Positions 13,159-24,658 of a DNA stretch of 64,000 nucleotides are shown here, piece after piece (position 1 is the stretch's first letter; each line of letters opens with the position of its first letter). The DNA lies in assembly GCA_003254885.1 (NCBI GenBank), contig QANT01008032.1:141509-205508 (forward strand). Direction: 5' to 3'. The notes beneath the pieces are model-generated. The model worked only from the letters and a program-made list of their open reading frames with translations. It was not told the origin of the DNA and did not search any database. The translations under genes and the position numbers were made by a program. The stretch comes from Purshia tridentata. Its lineage: Eukaryota; Streptophyta; Magnoliopsida; Rosales; Rosaceae.

Positions 13159-13185
13159 GTAACTGTATTTTTAAAATACAGTTAC
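13159..13185. repeat. 27-bp near-perfect palindrome
   Basis: GTAACTGTATTTT and AAAATACAGTTAC arms meet around a central T. The half-site GTAACTGTATTTT also occurs just upstream (about 13136), so the palindrome probably arose by local inversion within the repeat block. Confidence 0.7.
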
Positions 13186-13326
13186 ATTGAAACTGAAATT
13201 GAATCTTAAACAACCAATTGCATTGAAACTGAATTTCAAAAACACAATTACACTAAAAAAATAACTACAAATAATTACACCATTATTTTTCAACATGAAA
13301 AAAAATTTACAGGTCCATAAAAAAAG

Positions 13327-13416
13327 CTAAACAAAATAGTTACACCTTCGCATTTACTAAACAAAACAGTTACACCTTCGCCTTTCCTAAACAAAATAGT
13401 TACACCTTCGCTATTC
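13327..13416. repeat. three tandem copies of a 30-bp unit
   Basis: ctaaacaaaatagttacacc plus tcgc-type ends repeats at 13327, 13357 and 13387, with small differences. It lies inside the repeat-like block. Confidence 0.85.
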
Positions 13417-14681
13417 ATATTATCTATTTGATCCAATTTCAACCAAAAATAAATAAAAAATGAGTGAATGAAAAACCCACGCCAAATATATACAGTGCAC
13501 AACCATTCAAATCAAGATATGATATTCTCAAGTATTTAATTTGGAAACCAACCGAGAAGACATGCGTAAGTTCCAAGATTCTAGCCATCATATATTTTAC
13601 ATTAGCAACAATAATCAGTTGGACCAAATCTGCTTCCCATGGTTGGACGGCGCTTGTCTCGGATATTTTAGAGGAAATGCCACGACATCAAAGATCTGAG
13701 CAATAGTTGAAGAACGATGTTGGATCTGAGATGAGAAAAAAGAAGAAGATACTCTTGGAACGATGGCTGAAGTATGACGCTGGAGCAACACTTTTCTCCA
13801 CACCTCTTCCATTGACCCCACGCCGCCTAAACTCAGAGCAGAGCGATTGGATCAGAATTGGAGATAGTGAACATAGAGGAGGGAGAGAGAGTGAAGGCAA
13901 AGGAGGAGAGAGAGAGAGAGCGTGAAGGCCTGTGCTTGTGGCATGTGGGGTTATAATTGAAATATTAGAAAAAAATGGGGGTTAAACCTAGCTGGTATCA
14001 GTTGACTAGGGAGTTTTAGAAGATATTAAGTTTATAATAGGGGGTTTTGAGAGAGATTAATTTAGGATGGAGGTTTTGAAATAACCTAGCTCTAAATTGG
14101 GGGTTAATAAACATTTATATAAAAGTTTAAAGGGAGTGAGGTGACTGAGGTCCACCGTCCACCATCATAACCAATAAAGAGGGAGCAACTAAAGCAGGGG
14201 ATGCACTAGTTTAGTTAAAGTATATTCTGATTCGACTTGTAAGAGGGGTTTCCACATTATAAGAATAAGAACGACAATCAGAGTAAACCTAATCAGAAAC
14301 TTTAAACTCGATCAGTCGGTCAGATTCACTGTTTCACTTGAAGTGTATGAATGGCTCTTCAAACAGAGCAATAGACGTGGCAATAAACGTTACACCGTGT
14401 AACGTTTCCCATTAAAATACAAGTGAGTAGTGGGTACAGCAAAGAAGGGTGAAACGGTTTAATATGCTTTACACACATCACAAATATCACATGGTTTTGG
14501 GTTAGTTTCTGTCGACAGATGGAGTGCTTTACACATAGCCACACCACCACCCCTCCAGCACAAGAGAGGAGATGTAGACACATATAGATAAAGAGTAAGA
14601 GAGAGATTTGCATAGATGCCCGCTTCACCACGCCACCGAAAAGAAGAAGAAAAAGAAACAACTCTAACCCTAACCCAAAAT

Positions 14682-14736
14682 CCCAACCACCCCTACCACC
14701 CACCACCCACCACCCACCACCCACAACCCAAACCCC
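14682..14736 (-). promoter_or_regulatory. potential G-quadruplex tract in the F-box gene leader (template strand)
   Basis: Eight runs of three or four C on the plus strand, separated by short loops, end ten bases before the F-box start codon. The minus strand therefore carries matching G runs that could fold. The tract looks like an expanded CCACCCA microsatellite. Confidence 0.5.
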
Positions 14737-14745
14737 AGATCAGAA

Positions 14746-16020
14746 ATGGAGCTTCCGGAGGATATCATTGTGGACATACTCAAAAGGCTGCCTGCAAAGA
14801 CTTTGGTTCGGTCCAGGTGCGTATGCAAACCCTGGTGCTCTCTGATTACCAGTCCAACCTTCATCAGAGCCCACCTAGAAAAAAACCGATCTCTATTCCA
14901 GTACAGTGTGGGGCCAACCACTCGCATCATTCTGTCAAGGTATTGTGATACCCTTCTGGCCTTGGACTCTGAAAACAACAATGTTGCTGAAGCAGTGGAG
15001 CTGGATTTTCAGATGGTCCGAAATCTGCCTTATTATGTTAAGGGTCAATCTGATGGGTTGCTCTGCCTGGTTATCAATGATGGGATGAAAGGTATGCTTG
15101 TTATATACAACCCATCAATCCAAGAGTACAGGAAGCTACCTCTTCCTAGTAATTTTCGAAGTACTAGGGAGGTAATTGGGATTGGTTATGATTCCGCTAC
15201 TGATGATTACAAGGTGGTCAGAGTCCCATCTAACTATTGCAGGTTGAAATGCCCTGACTACACTCCTAAAGTTGAGGTCTTGACCCTGAAATCCAATACT
15301 TGGAGGAAGATCCCAGACAAGGACACACCTCCTTATTTCATTGAGCACATCTTCCAAGCCACTGAAATCAATGGAGGCCTTTATTGGCTTGCTGAGGATC
15401 AAAAATCTGGGAGGTGTTTGATTGTGCGTTTTGATTTGGCTGAGGAGAAGTTCAAGGTGGTGCCACCACCACCTGATGAGAATGGTAGGAGCATATCATG
15501 GCTTGGACCTCTGAAAGACTGCCTTTGTGTGGTTCACACTAGGAGGTTGAGTGACGTCCATGTTTGGGCAACCAATGATGACAAAACTTGGAGGAAAATC
15601 ATCACCACTTCGAGGTATCCGAGGATTCCCGGACGAGACCCTTTCCTCGACTCTTTTCGCTATATGCCGCTGTGTTTTACTGCCGATGGAAGAGTGCTGA
15701 TGAGTGTTAGAGGAGAGAGATTTGTTATGTTTGATCCTAGAAACAATATGTTTGCAAATGTTGAAATTCGAGGTGCTGAGCATTGGTTGCAGGAGACCTT
15801 GTACTGTGAAAGTCTAGTTTCCCCCGGAGGAGGCATTCATGAGACTGAGTCTGCTTCGGCTTCGACTCTGGTTTCTGCTCGTCGTGTTTGTGATACAGAG
15901 GGAAATCAAACAGAGGCGGAGGACACCACAAACAGCCTTCGGCAACTGCTTATTGGTTTGAAGAGGGAAGTCGCCAACTTGTTGGCTTGTACCGTTACCC
16001 ACAGGAATGCGCAGCCATGA
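14746..16020 (+). CDS. F-box protein with F-box-associated interaction domain (CPR1-like)
   Basis: Likely substrate adaptor of an SCF ubiquitin ligase. Single exon, 424 aa. The N-terminal F-box (residues about 1-43) begins MELPEDIIVDILKRLPAKTL and includes the conserved RCVCKPW segment that contacts SKP1. A beta-rich F-box-associated domain follows (about 90-340), with typical signatures such as GLLCLV, YNPSIQEYRKLP, GIGYDSATDDYKVVR and VEVLTLKSNTWRKI. This is the same architecture as Arabidopsis CPR1/CPR30, but the family is very large and specificity cannot be inferred. The C-terminal 60 residues are Ser/Thr/Glu-rich and then helical, with no recognised domain. An ATG at 14616 opens an out-of-frame upstream frame overlapping the start if transcription begins that far up. 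Confidence 0.88.
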   Translation: MELPEDIIVDILKRLPAKTLVRSRCVCKPWCSLITSPTFIRAHLEKNRSLFQYSVGPTTRIILSRYCDTLLALDSENNNVAEAVELDFQMVRNLPYYVKGQSDGLLCLVINDGMKGMLVIYNPSIQEYRKLPLPSNFRSTREVIGIGYDSATDDYKVVRVPSNYCRLKCPDYTPKVEVLTLKSNTWRKIPDKDTPPYFIEHIFQATEINGGLYWLAEDQKSGRCLIVRFDLAEEKFKVVPPPPDENGRSISWLGPLKDCLCVVHTRRLSDVHVWATNDDKTWRKIITTSRYPRIPGRDPFLDSFRYMPLCFTADGRVLMSVRGERFVMFDPRNNMFANVEIRGAEHWLQETLYCESLVSPGGGIHETESASASTLVSARRVCDTEGNQTEAEDTTNSLRQLLIGLKREVANLLACTVTHRNAQP

Positions 16021-16822
16021 TAATTGAGAAGACTTCCTACTTTGGAGACGCGACAACTTCTTTCTAGTTATGATCAGGAAGAACAACTTATAGTTTTATT
16101 GCCTCTGAACTTTTCTGGTGTACTATTTTGAGTTTTTTTTTTTGTTGTTCATGAGTTACAGAGTCTTTTTCTTTGTTTTTTCCTTGTCATAAGGAGAAAA
16201 ACAATAACCCGCAGAGTCCCTGAGTCCACGAATTAAATGGTCAAGTCAACTTTTATATAGGATGCTTTGTTGCATTGCATCCATCTTCAAGTGGGTATGG
16301 ACAGAGCTTTTATGCGTCTGTCTAAACAACAGGTTCATAGTCAACGTCAACTTCGATGACTCCCGAACCATGCTTTATGGGAATTGTTAAATGCAGATAC
16401 CAACTTGTTTCATCCAAATCTCATGTGATGTCAGGGAGAGAAGTAGGAAAAAACTGCTGCGGATGCAACAAGTTCAACTCTGGATATAACATCTTCTTCG
16501 TTGTTTGTAATCTCCAATTACACATAAAAAAAATTTGTACCTTTAATGGAAGAATGCAACTGATTGATCAAACTTTTAGTTGGAAAACATAAATGCTCAT
16601 ATTTTCTATCTGTTCACTCAATAAGATTCAAACCCTTCCTTAAGAATTCCTCAATTTGACAATTCTAGATAAGTAAAATCAGAGATGCACAAAATTGTTC
16701 TCCTGCTCGAATTTGGGAGGGAATATGAACACAGAGAATTAATCGCACTGTATGCTGAACTCTGTTGTATCTAACCATAGCGCTTGTGCTTAAACTCCCT
16801 CGTCTTGAAGTCGTCCATGGTT
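16021..16822. other. convergent intergenic region (F-box / GLY1 3' ends)
   Basis: Holds the 3' UTRs of two convergent genes. No other feature is seen. Confidence 0.5.
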
Positions 16823-19607
16823 TCAGACCTCTTCAACCTACAATTGAAATTTAATATCCCAATGAATTACAAGCAAGTAAGGAAAGAAACTCAAAAGTTG
16901 AAAAAAAAAAATGATAATGAAAACAAACAAAACCAAGAGTCACAACTTGTTTTCTTTTTGTTATCATATCCAATGGGGAGGGGTAGAGTAAGGACCTGAG
17001 GGAGGCTCATCAGCTCAAGAACAGCTTTCTTTGGAGTCAATTCATTGTCAATTATCCGAGCTACTGCAGTCAAAACTGGCATCTTCACATTATACTTCTG
17101 CGCTAGTGTAATCACAGCTCCTGCTGTTGATACACCCTCTGCCACCTAGTAAATAGACATTGGGTTACCACAAAAATGAGCCATGAGCGCAATTTCAACT
17201 TCTACCAGGTATATCAAAATTTCATCAAGCACCTGATTCATGGAACTTAGTATATCATCAAGTGTCTCCCCTGATCCAAGACGAACCCCAACCGTTCTGT
17301 TTCTGGAAAGGTTCACAAAACATGTAAGCATAATGTCTCCAATTCCTGATAGACCAGTAATTGTTGTCGGCTTCGCACCCATCTTCAGAAGATAAAATGG
17401 AGGGAAAAGCAGTGAGACAACAGAAGCTAACCATACAAATAATTAATTTGCAACGGCAGCATAAATCATACCAACAGTATGAGATTACAACAAAAATCAT
17501 TGAAAAATATAAAAACCAAGGCAAGAACCAGGGACACAAAACACCAATTATTAAAGAAACAAGAACCGTGATTTGAGCAAAATACTGGTAGTTTTGTTTT
17601 TGTTTTGTTTGTGGGGGGGGTGGTGGTGGTGTTTTGTAGAAACACATATATCACCTAACCACTGCCATGATTTTTGCAACATGGATGGATGTTGTATATA
17701 TCAACCATATTAGGGCATAATATGCCAATATATAGGGAGAAATTTTCAAGTAAGGATATCCTTACTTTAAGAAAAGTAAGAACATCCTCTTTACACCTAC
17801 AATTCAACAATCGGAACCATCTATGGGCCTACATATATTTATAAGAAAAAAAAACAATGCTTTTCTTTATTATCCTAATCATCTTTTGGTTGGAGAATAA
17901 TGATTTTCAGCAAGTACGGTACCTTAGTAGCCAGCCATCGTATCTCTGAGCATCCTTGTGCAACAAGAGCTGCCATAGAGTTATTACCGAGATTCATCCC
18001 ATCGACAATCCCTGCTGCTATTGCAAGCACATTCTTGAGAGCACCTGCAACTTCTACCCCTGTGACATCACTGGTATTTATCAGAGGTTATGAGCTGGGT
18101 CCCTCCACTTGAATCTGTATATATTGTTTCTCACATTACATATAGGACCCAGGCTATGTGAAGTTGGAAGACATACATATACAAGCTGACTAGGCATTCC
18201 AAAACCATATTATGTACATAGAAAACCTAATTCCACTTAATCTAGTGATTTAATGATCCACAACCTTGAAGTGCTGATTCTTAGATAGCTAGAAGCTAGT
18301 AGCTGCTGAGCTGCATTTGCCAATTTTTTGTCTTTTGAGGCTACAACCATTGCTACAAAAGCAAAACATGATCGGTAATTTAGTACCCTTAAAACATGAA
18401 TCGGTGGAACATATTGATTCAATGTTATTGCTTATATAACACACCTGTTGGCAATTTGTTCATCAGCTCCAGCGCAAAAGAAGGCCCGGATAGTGCAATG
18501 AAAGGCTGGCGATGATTCTTCATTGCTTGGGGGATGATTTGAGACATTGTCCTCAACGTGTTGAGCTCTAAGCCCTTGCTAACAGATATGAATGGCAAGC
18601 CTGGATAAACATGTTCTGCAATTCCCTCAAGAAAAGAGGAGCTGAACTGCAATATCACAGACAAATATTCAGGTACCTGCCTCAGACAAAACCATTTGTA
18701 AAGGTGGGAATTGAAAATTTACCAATCTGTCATAGACTCATAGTCTCTTAAGTAAAAGCATTTCCGAGATTCATATGAAAACAGATATCAAGTGAAAAAA
18801 TGTAAGGCAAACAGAGTAATGGGGCCTAAAGAACCTGCACAGGGACTGCATGAAAGCAATAGTCAGCACCAAGCAAAGCAGCTTTGGCATCAGTGGTTGC
18901 AAATACATTGTCTGGTAGCTTGTGTTCTGGGAAGTACTTACTGTGAAGAATGAAACCCAATTACATTTCAAAGAAATCATGGTTTCCACAAAAGAGGGTT
19001 TATGCATAAAAGTTCATGCTGGAGTCAGATAAGTCTTACCCATTACAATGGTTCCTATTAATAGACTCACAAACTTGAGCATCACGCACCAGCATGTTGA
19101 CTTCCATTTGAGCTTTTCTATTTGCAACATGGGTAGCCATTGCCGTAGCAAAAGACCCACCTCCAAGCACCACCACCTTAAAAACCCAATACCAAAAAAG
19201 CTTAATTTGAAGAGAAAACAACAGCTTTTGCAATTCTAGGAAGCCAAACACAAATTGAGAAAGTGGTAGACCTTGTTGGTGCGTTCAAGGACGTCGGTCT
19301 TGGTCTTGGAGCGCCAGGTCCTGGACCAGCGGACCAGCTTCTCCCAGGCCAACCGGACTGCCCGGCGGCGGTCCCGGGTCCGCTCCGAAGCGGACTCCGG
19401 ACCCTGGTCGGGGAATTGGGACTGTGGTTCGGAAGTAGCAGCGTAACAAGGAGTGCTTGGAGAGTGGAGGCTGAGCAGGAGCGTGGGCTTGTTAGAATGA
19501 TTCAATCTTCCGGGTTTGAGATTGTACGGAATGGGTCGGGTCAAGTTTGAGTTGGAGGAAAGGAGTGGATTCAGAAATGGCGGTGGTGGCTCCAACATCG
19601 TCGCCAT
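16823..19607 (-). CDS. GLY1: plastid NAD-dependent glycerol-3-phosphate dehydrogenase, GLY1/SFD1 type
   Basis: Reduces dihydroxyacetone phosphate to glycerol-3-phosphate in plastids for the prokaryotic glycerolipid pathway. In Arabidopsis (GLY1 = SFD1, At2g40690) it is needed for systemic acquired resistance. Nine exons (minus): 19607-19272, 19176-19040, 18940-18835, 18646-18445, 18352-18265, 18070-17923, 17382-17233, 17145-16996 and 16837-16823. They join in phase to 443 aa. The first ~100 residues are a Ser/Pro/Arg-rich transit peptide plus linker. The Rossmann motif [14 protein letters not shown] starts at residue 113, with Ala where the third Gly usually stands. Family motifs [26 protein letters not shown] (catalytic Lys) and GMNLGNNS follow. 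The last exon is only 15 nt and encodes VEEV plus stop, restoring the usual C-terminus. It lies between the F-box gene and the small Cys-rich gene. Confidence 0.93.
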
Positions 19608-20491
19608 TGTTACAGGCAGAGCGGCTGAGAAGAGAGCGAGAGCGTTTGGTTTGGTCCCTCACACGTCAAGCAGTTTGTTGGAGCTTTTTCTATCCGCCGC
19701 CCCTTTTTTTTCTTTCTTTTCTTGTTATTATTATATGAACTGTGGCAGATGCTGTATTAATGTAATTATCTGGAGACCAAGCTTCTCAATTGTTGTATTA
19801 AATAATTTTAATAAGTAAATTCAAAATCTGACATTACTATGACAATTACACATTATTGTTCTTGACTTAGCCACATCCCCACATACTACTTAACCATAGA
19901 TTTTAAATTTAAGTTTACCATAATATTGTATTACTATTGCATAAGCAATATTATATTGTTTTAATATAATACAAAAGTAATAAATATTATGGAGAGCCAA
20001 GGACAAGCCTTATTCCTCTGGAGATCCGATCTTTGCTTCCCAGTTCAGAAAAACCCTCCCACTATTAATCAAACGGGATATTCTTTCGCTTATATATATA
20101 ACAAAACCATGTATAGCATTACTGTATAATGTGATGTTATATATAATATTCATTAATCCATCTTCAGACAACCACCTTCAAAATCAATATCAAACCTTTC
20201 TTCCATTTTCCCCCACCTGCTGCTAATCCCAATCTTAATCTCAATCTAGTACTGCCTCTGCCACACAATATGTTGTGATTCAATCTATCTCCATTATTCT
20301 CTCTAGCCATCACCAAGAATTTTTCTAAGGTACAAATCTTAATTCATTTTGAAGCAATTGGGTCATCATGCATGTTTTAGATATATTATGTGCATGAAAA
20401 TGATTCAATTCTGGGTTTCTTCTTGTTTAGGTGATTGGTTGGAGACCTTTGGAGGAAGACCGTACACAATCATACTTATTATATAATATAT
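19608..20491. other. divergent upstream region and 5' leader with an intron
   Basis: Promoters of GLY1 (-) and the small Cys/His-rich gene (+). Good splice signals (aag/gtacaa near 20329 and ttgtttag/gtgatt near 20431) suggest an intron in the leader of the small gene. AT-rich otherwise. Confidence 0.45.
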
Positions 20492-20749
20492 ATGGGCAAA
20501 CATGGACGACGTCGTTCTCGTCGTGATGGTGATGATGATCATGATCAGTGCTCCAACAATGGAAGAAAGAGGCCACGAAATCGGAAAAGGGCATCATGTC
20601 ATTGCAGCCCTTGTTTTGGAATATTTAGAGGGATAGGGAGATGCATGTTTGTGACTTGTTTCCCTGTTATGCAGTGCTTTGGATTAGATGAATGTAGACA
20701 CCAACACCACCTCCATTACAACACTCATTTCCATGAGTTTAACAGATGA
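20492..20749 (+). CDS. small basic Cys/His-rich protein of unknown function
   Basis: Encodes 85 aa in one exon. The N-terminal 35 residues are strongly basic with an acidic DDDHD insert (MGKHGRRRSRRDGDDDHD). A central segment of about 30 residues is Cys-rich and hydrophobic (CHCSPCFGIF...CMFVTCFPVMQCFGLD). The tail is His-rich. Spacing of the Cys residues suggests membrane association or metal binding, but I recognise no named domain. Coding is supported by a plausible spliced leader, a defined composition shift between segments, and resemblance to small uncharacterised plant proteins with a similar CFPVMQCFGLD core (from memory). The sequence alone does not show expression. Confidence 0.6.
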   Translation: MGKHGRRRSRRDGDDDHDQCSNNGRKRPRNRKRASCHCSPCFGIFRGIGRCMFVTCFPVMQCFGLDECRHQHHLHYNTHFHEFNR

Positions 20750-21467
20750 TCTCAATGATTTTTTGCAATGCTGGGATATTTGGATGGTATAAATACCCTG
20801 AAGAAGGAATTTGCTGCAATTCTTCGATTTGGTCCCGATCTCAAAAGGCATAAACAGAAGTAGTTTGTGCAGTAAATTATGGGATCAGATGATCCACCTT
20901 CATCATTTGCTTGATTCTTGTGTAAACATGTGGTTTGCGAGTGATTGCACGTATTCGGGATTTGCAGGGATTTCCTTGTTAATACTCTAAAGAAAGATTA
21001 AGGTTGGGGTCCTTGGGGGAGAAGAAAATATTTAGAATTGTAGAAAGTTAATGCTGAAGTTAGGAATTTTGATTTGATTGGAGGATATGATTGATTTTGA
21101 AGGTACACCTCCTCATGATTCTTTAGCTTTTTCTTTGCAAATTGAAGAAGTAAGTTTCATTGAATAATAATGTAGCTCATTGAATTTAGACTGCTATTTA
21201 CCATATGGTTAAACAAATCAGGAAAGGCATCAGAGGAGAAGCAATGGAATATATTCTTTCATTTTTGTAAGGCAAATTGATTCTCAAACAAAATGAATGC
21301 TAATTTGAAAGTATCTGCCTAGCTCATACAGTAATGTAAAGGTGGAGATAGCAAATTCTGAACAAAAAACAAACTAAATAATTCGCAGATGAAGCAATTA
21401 TCTATGTCATGAGGGATGATATTGTAAGGTTTTTCTCTGGTTCTTTTGACTTTCCTCCACAAAAAGT
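20750..21467. other. convergent intergenic region
   Basis: 3' UTR of the small Cys/His-rich gene and 3' side of the response regulator gene. Nothing else seen. Confidence 0.5.
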
Positions 21468-22458
<991 letters not shown>

Positions 22459-22989
22459 AGTAAAAACGCCTCACCCACTCACCCACTCACCCACCAGTAC
22501 TCAAAGTCGGGGCAGTCTCTAATCAAAGCTATGTATGCGTAACAGTCAGAAAAGAGAGACAGAGACTCTAATAAACGCAGTTGCAATAAAGACACAAAAA
22601 TTAATTACACAAGGCCAGAAAACGAAACGACTCCTCTCTCTCTGACAAACTGTAACATACATAAGAACAAAACAAAAAACAAACTCAAAGGACATGTATG
22701 AACGTGTAAAGTGGTGTGGTATTTGTAGAGAGACTGAGAGAGACAGAGAGAGAGGGCGAGGAATTTTAGAAGATGGGATATCAGAGAGAGAGAGATCAAT
22801 CACAGAGATAATAAATATCAAAGTCACAGATATTTCGTGATCCTTTTTGGGTTTTCCACCCTCGATTTGATTCACATCTCTGTGTAGAATCAGTACGTAT
22901 CAGTATTCAGTATCTGCATGCCATGAATAATACAGCTTGCCTAGCTGCGTCATTAATTGTTAATTCATTTCTTTTCTACGATATATCTA

Positions 22990-23027
<38 letters not shown>

Positions 23028-24658
23028 CTTCACTCCTATGCTCAAACCATAATAACTTAAGCCATTTGCTCATTATATACACATTTTGGACCTTGTGACA
23101 TAATTCAACTCCCAAAAGTTTTAAAATCAGTATCTTTAAGTTTCCCATCTTTTATTTTTTGTAATATTTGATCGAGTGCACAAAATCTGCACTTTTGTTG
23201 GTGAAGAGATTTGTTACCTAACATTTACTATATTTTTATTAAGAGAATCCTCTAATTTTTGTTATTAATCAACAATTGTGGTTTATAAATTTGAACACAT
23301 GACTTCTTCTGACAAAAAAAAAGAACAAAATACCACCATCAGATCATCATTTAAAAGTCCTCTATGTTAAGTAAATATAGAAAATGTCATTTTACACTCA
23401 TTAGTTTACCTAATTTTAATACTAAATTTAAAAATAATGTGGTGATCCCGCAATATCTCTTTCGATGTTAACCTCTATTATTTTCTTTTATCGTATTTCC
23501 TACATATTTCACACGTATATAGTGGGCGTATAACACATCTAGAATTATTTATTTTCTTCTTCTTTTTTATAGAATGAATGTACTTTATTTAGACTTGAAA
23601 ATATATAAGAAAATCAAGTGGAGTCATCTTCAACCCACACTTGAAAATCAGAAGACATTAGCATCCATAATCGACCCATCTAGTTTGAGCGTATCTGTGA
23701 ATATTTATGAGACATCCCAGAACATTAAAACGCTCATAATTCATTATAAAATATTTATTAAAAAATAACACACCAAAATTACAAAAACAATAAACGACGA
23801 AGAGAGTGGTGTTAGTGTGTTACTCTTATTTCAACTTGTCCGCCCGGCATCCGTACATACGTAAAGTTATGATTCCGATTCGAATGAATGAAGCGATATA
23901 AAACTAGTCAGTCTCAGTCAGAATCGCCAAGCACCCACCACAGCCAGAATCTTTGGTATGTGTTCTGGTCTGACTCATTTTGGTCTTATTTTCGTTTTTT
24001 TCAAGGACAAATTATTCACTTTGCTAATTTCAATTATCAATGATGCTTTCTATTAGCTGGTAATTGCAATGAAACTCTGCTGTCAAAATGAAAATGAGTG
24101 AACCATCATAAAGCAGACAAAGGTAACACTCTTTTACTCTTTCGTTTTCAACCCATTTCATCTGTCAAAGGACAAACAAAGCCAACAAATTGTTCTGACA
24201 AATACGTACAACAATATCAAGAACCGATAAGACTGCATCACCAGTCTGCGGCAGCTTCCAAACCCGACTTCCTTTGCAATTTGCAACCAACGTGTTCTGA
24301 TGTTGAAAAAGGTTCACTTGTCCTTGCTCCTTATTTAGTCATGTGTTATGACAAGTTACTGTTTGGTCTTTGGTGAACAATCTATGCATTAGTACTGGCC
24401 CTATGGAAATATGTGAATCTTATCCTCAGAGCCTAATTTAATGTCATACTTTTATCTTCAGATTCAAACTGATTTGAATAGCATGCAAAGCCATTAGATA
24501 TAACTGAAAAGTCTGAAAGAGAATACAAGCCACATGAACACATTTAAAACAAGAAGGAAAAAAGAGAGCCTGCATTTTTATAAGTAGGACTAAATGCTGA
24601 GTAGTTTCCTTGAGAACAGTGAGTTACATTGTTTGTATGGGCCATGGGCCCAAGATCA
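22459..24658. other. intergenic region upstream of the response regulator
   Basis: Response regulator leader and promoter, with GA-rich DNA at 22725-22800, an AT microsatellite (22992-23020), and AT-rich DNA to the 3' end of the OB-fold gene. A 92-codon open frame at 24098-24376 lacks an ATG and any recognisable product. No gene is called. Confidence 0.5.
22992..23020. repeat. (AT)n microsatellite
   Basis: About 14 uninterrupted AT units. Likely polymorphic in length. Confidence 0.9.

Larger units (their letters stand above)
12965..14135. mobile_element. putative degenerate non-autonomous element or high-copy repeat
   Basis: Left end (tttacaataa...ataaacccctt...ctctcccaaaatccct) and right end (read on the opposite strand: tttaaactttt...attaacccccaattt...ctctctcaaaaccccct) resemble each other as long, poorly preserved inverted termini. 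The interior holds three 30-bp repeats, a 27-bp palindrome and a GA-rich tract, and no long open frame. This is compatible with an old MULE-like element, but I could not define target duplications. It could be another repeat class. Confidence 0.4.
12583..14745. other. intergenic region with repeat-like block before the F-box gene
   Basis: After the LUSTR 3' UTR, a repeat-like block runs from about 12965 to 14135 (listed separately). From about 14600 the sequence becomes the F-box leader, with a telo-box-like AACCCTAA (14666-14673) and a C-rich tract. No other gene is seen. Confidence 0.55.

Noticed and set aside
13707-13925. Open frame with GA-rich Glu/Arg tail
   Set aside because: Lies within the repeat-like block, driven by simple GA sequence.
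14359-14724. Minus-strand frame of Gly/Trp/Val repeats next to the F-box gene
   Set aside because: It is the translation of the CCACCCA microsatellite on the opposite strand.
24098-24376. 92-codon open frame between response regulator and OB-fold gene
   Set aside because: Starts without an ATG and shows no recognisable domain.
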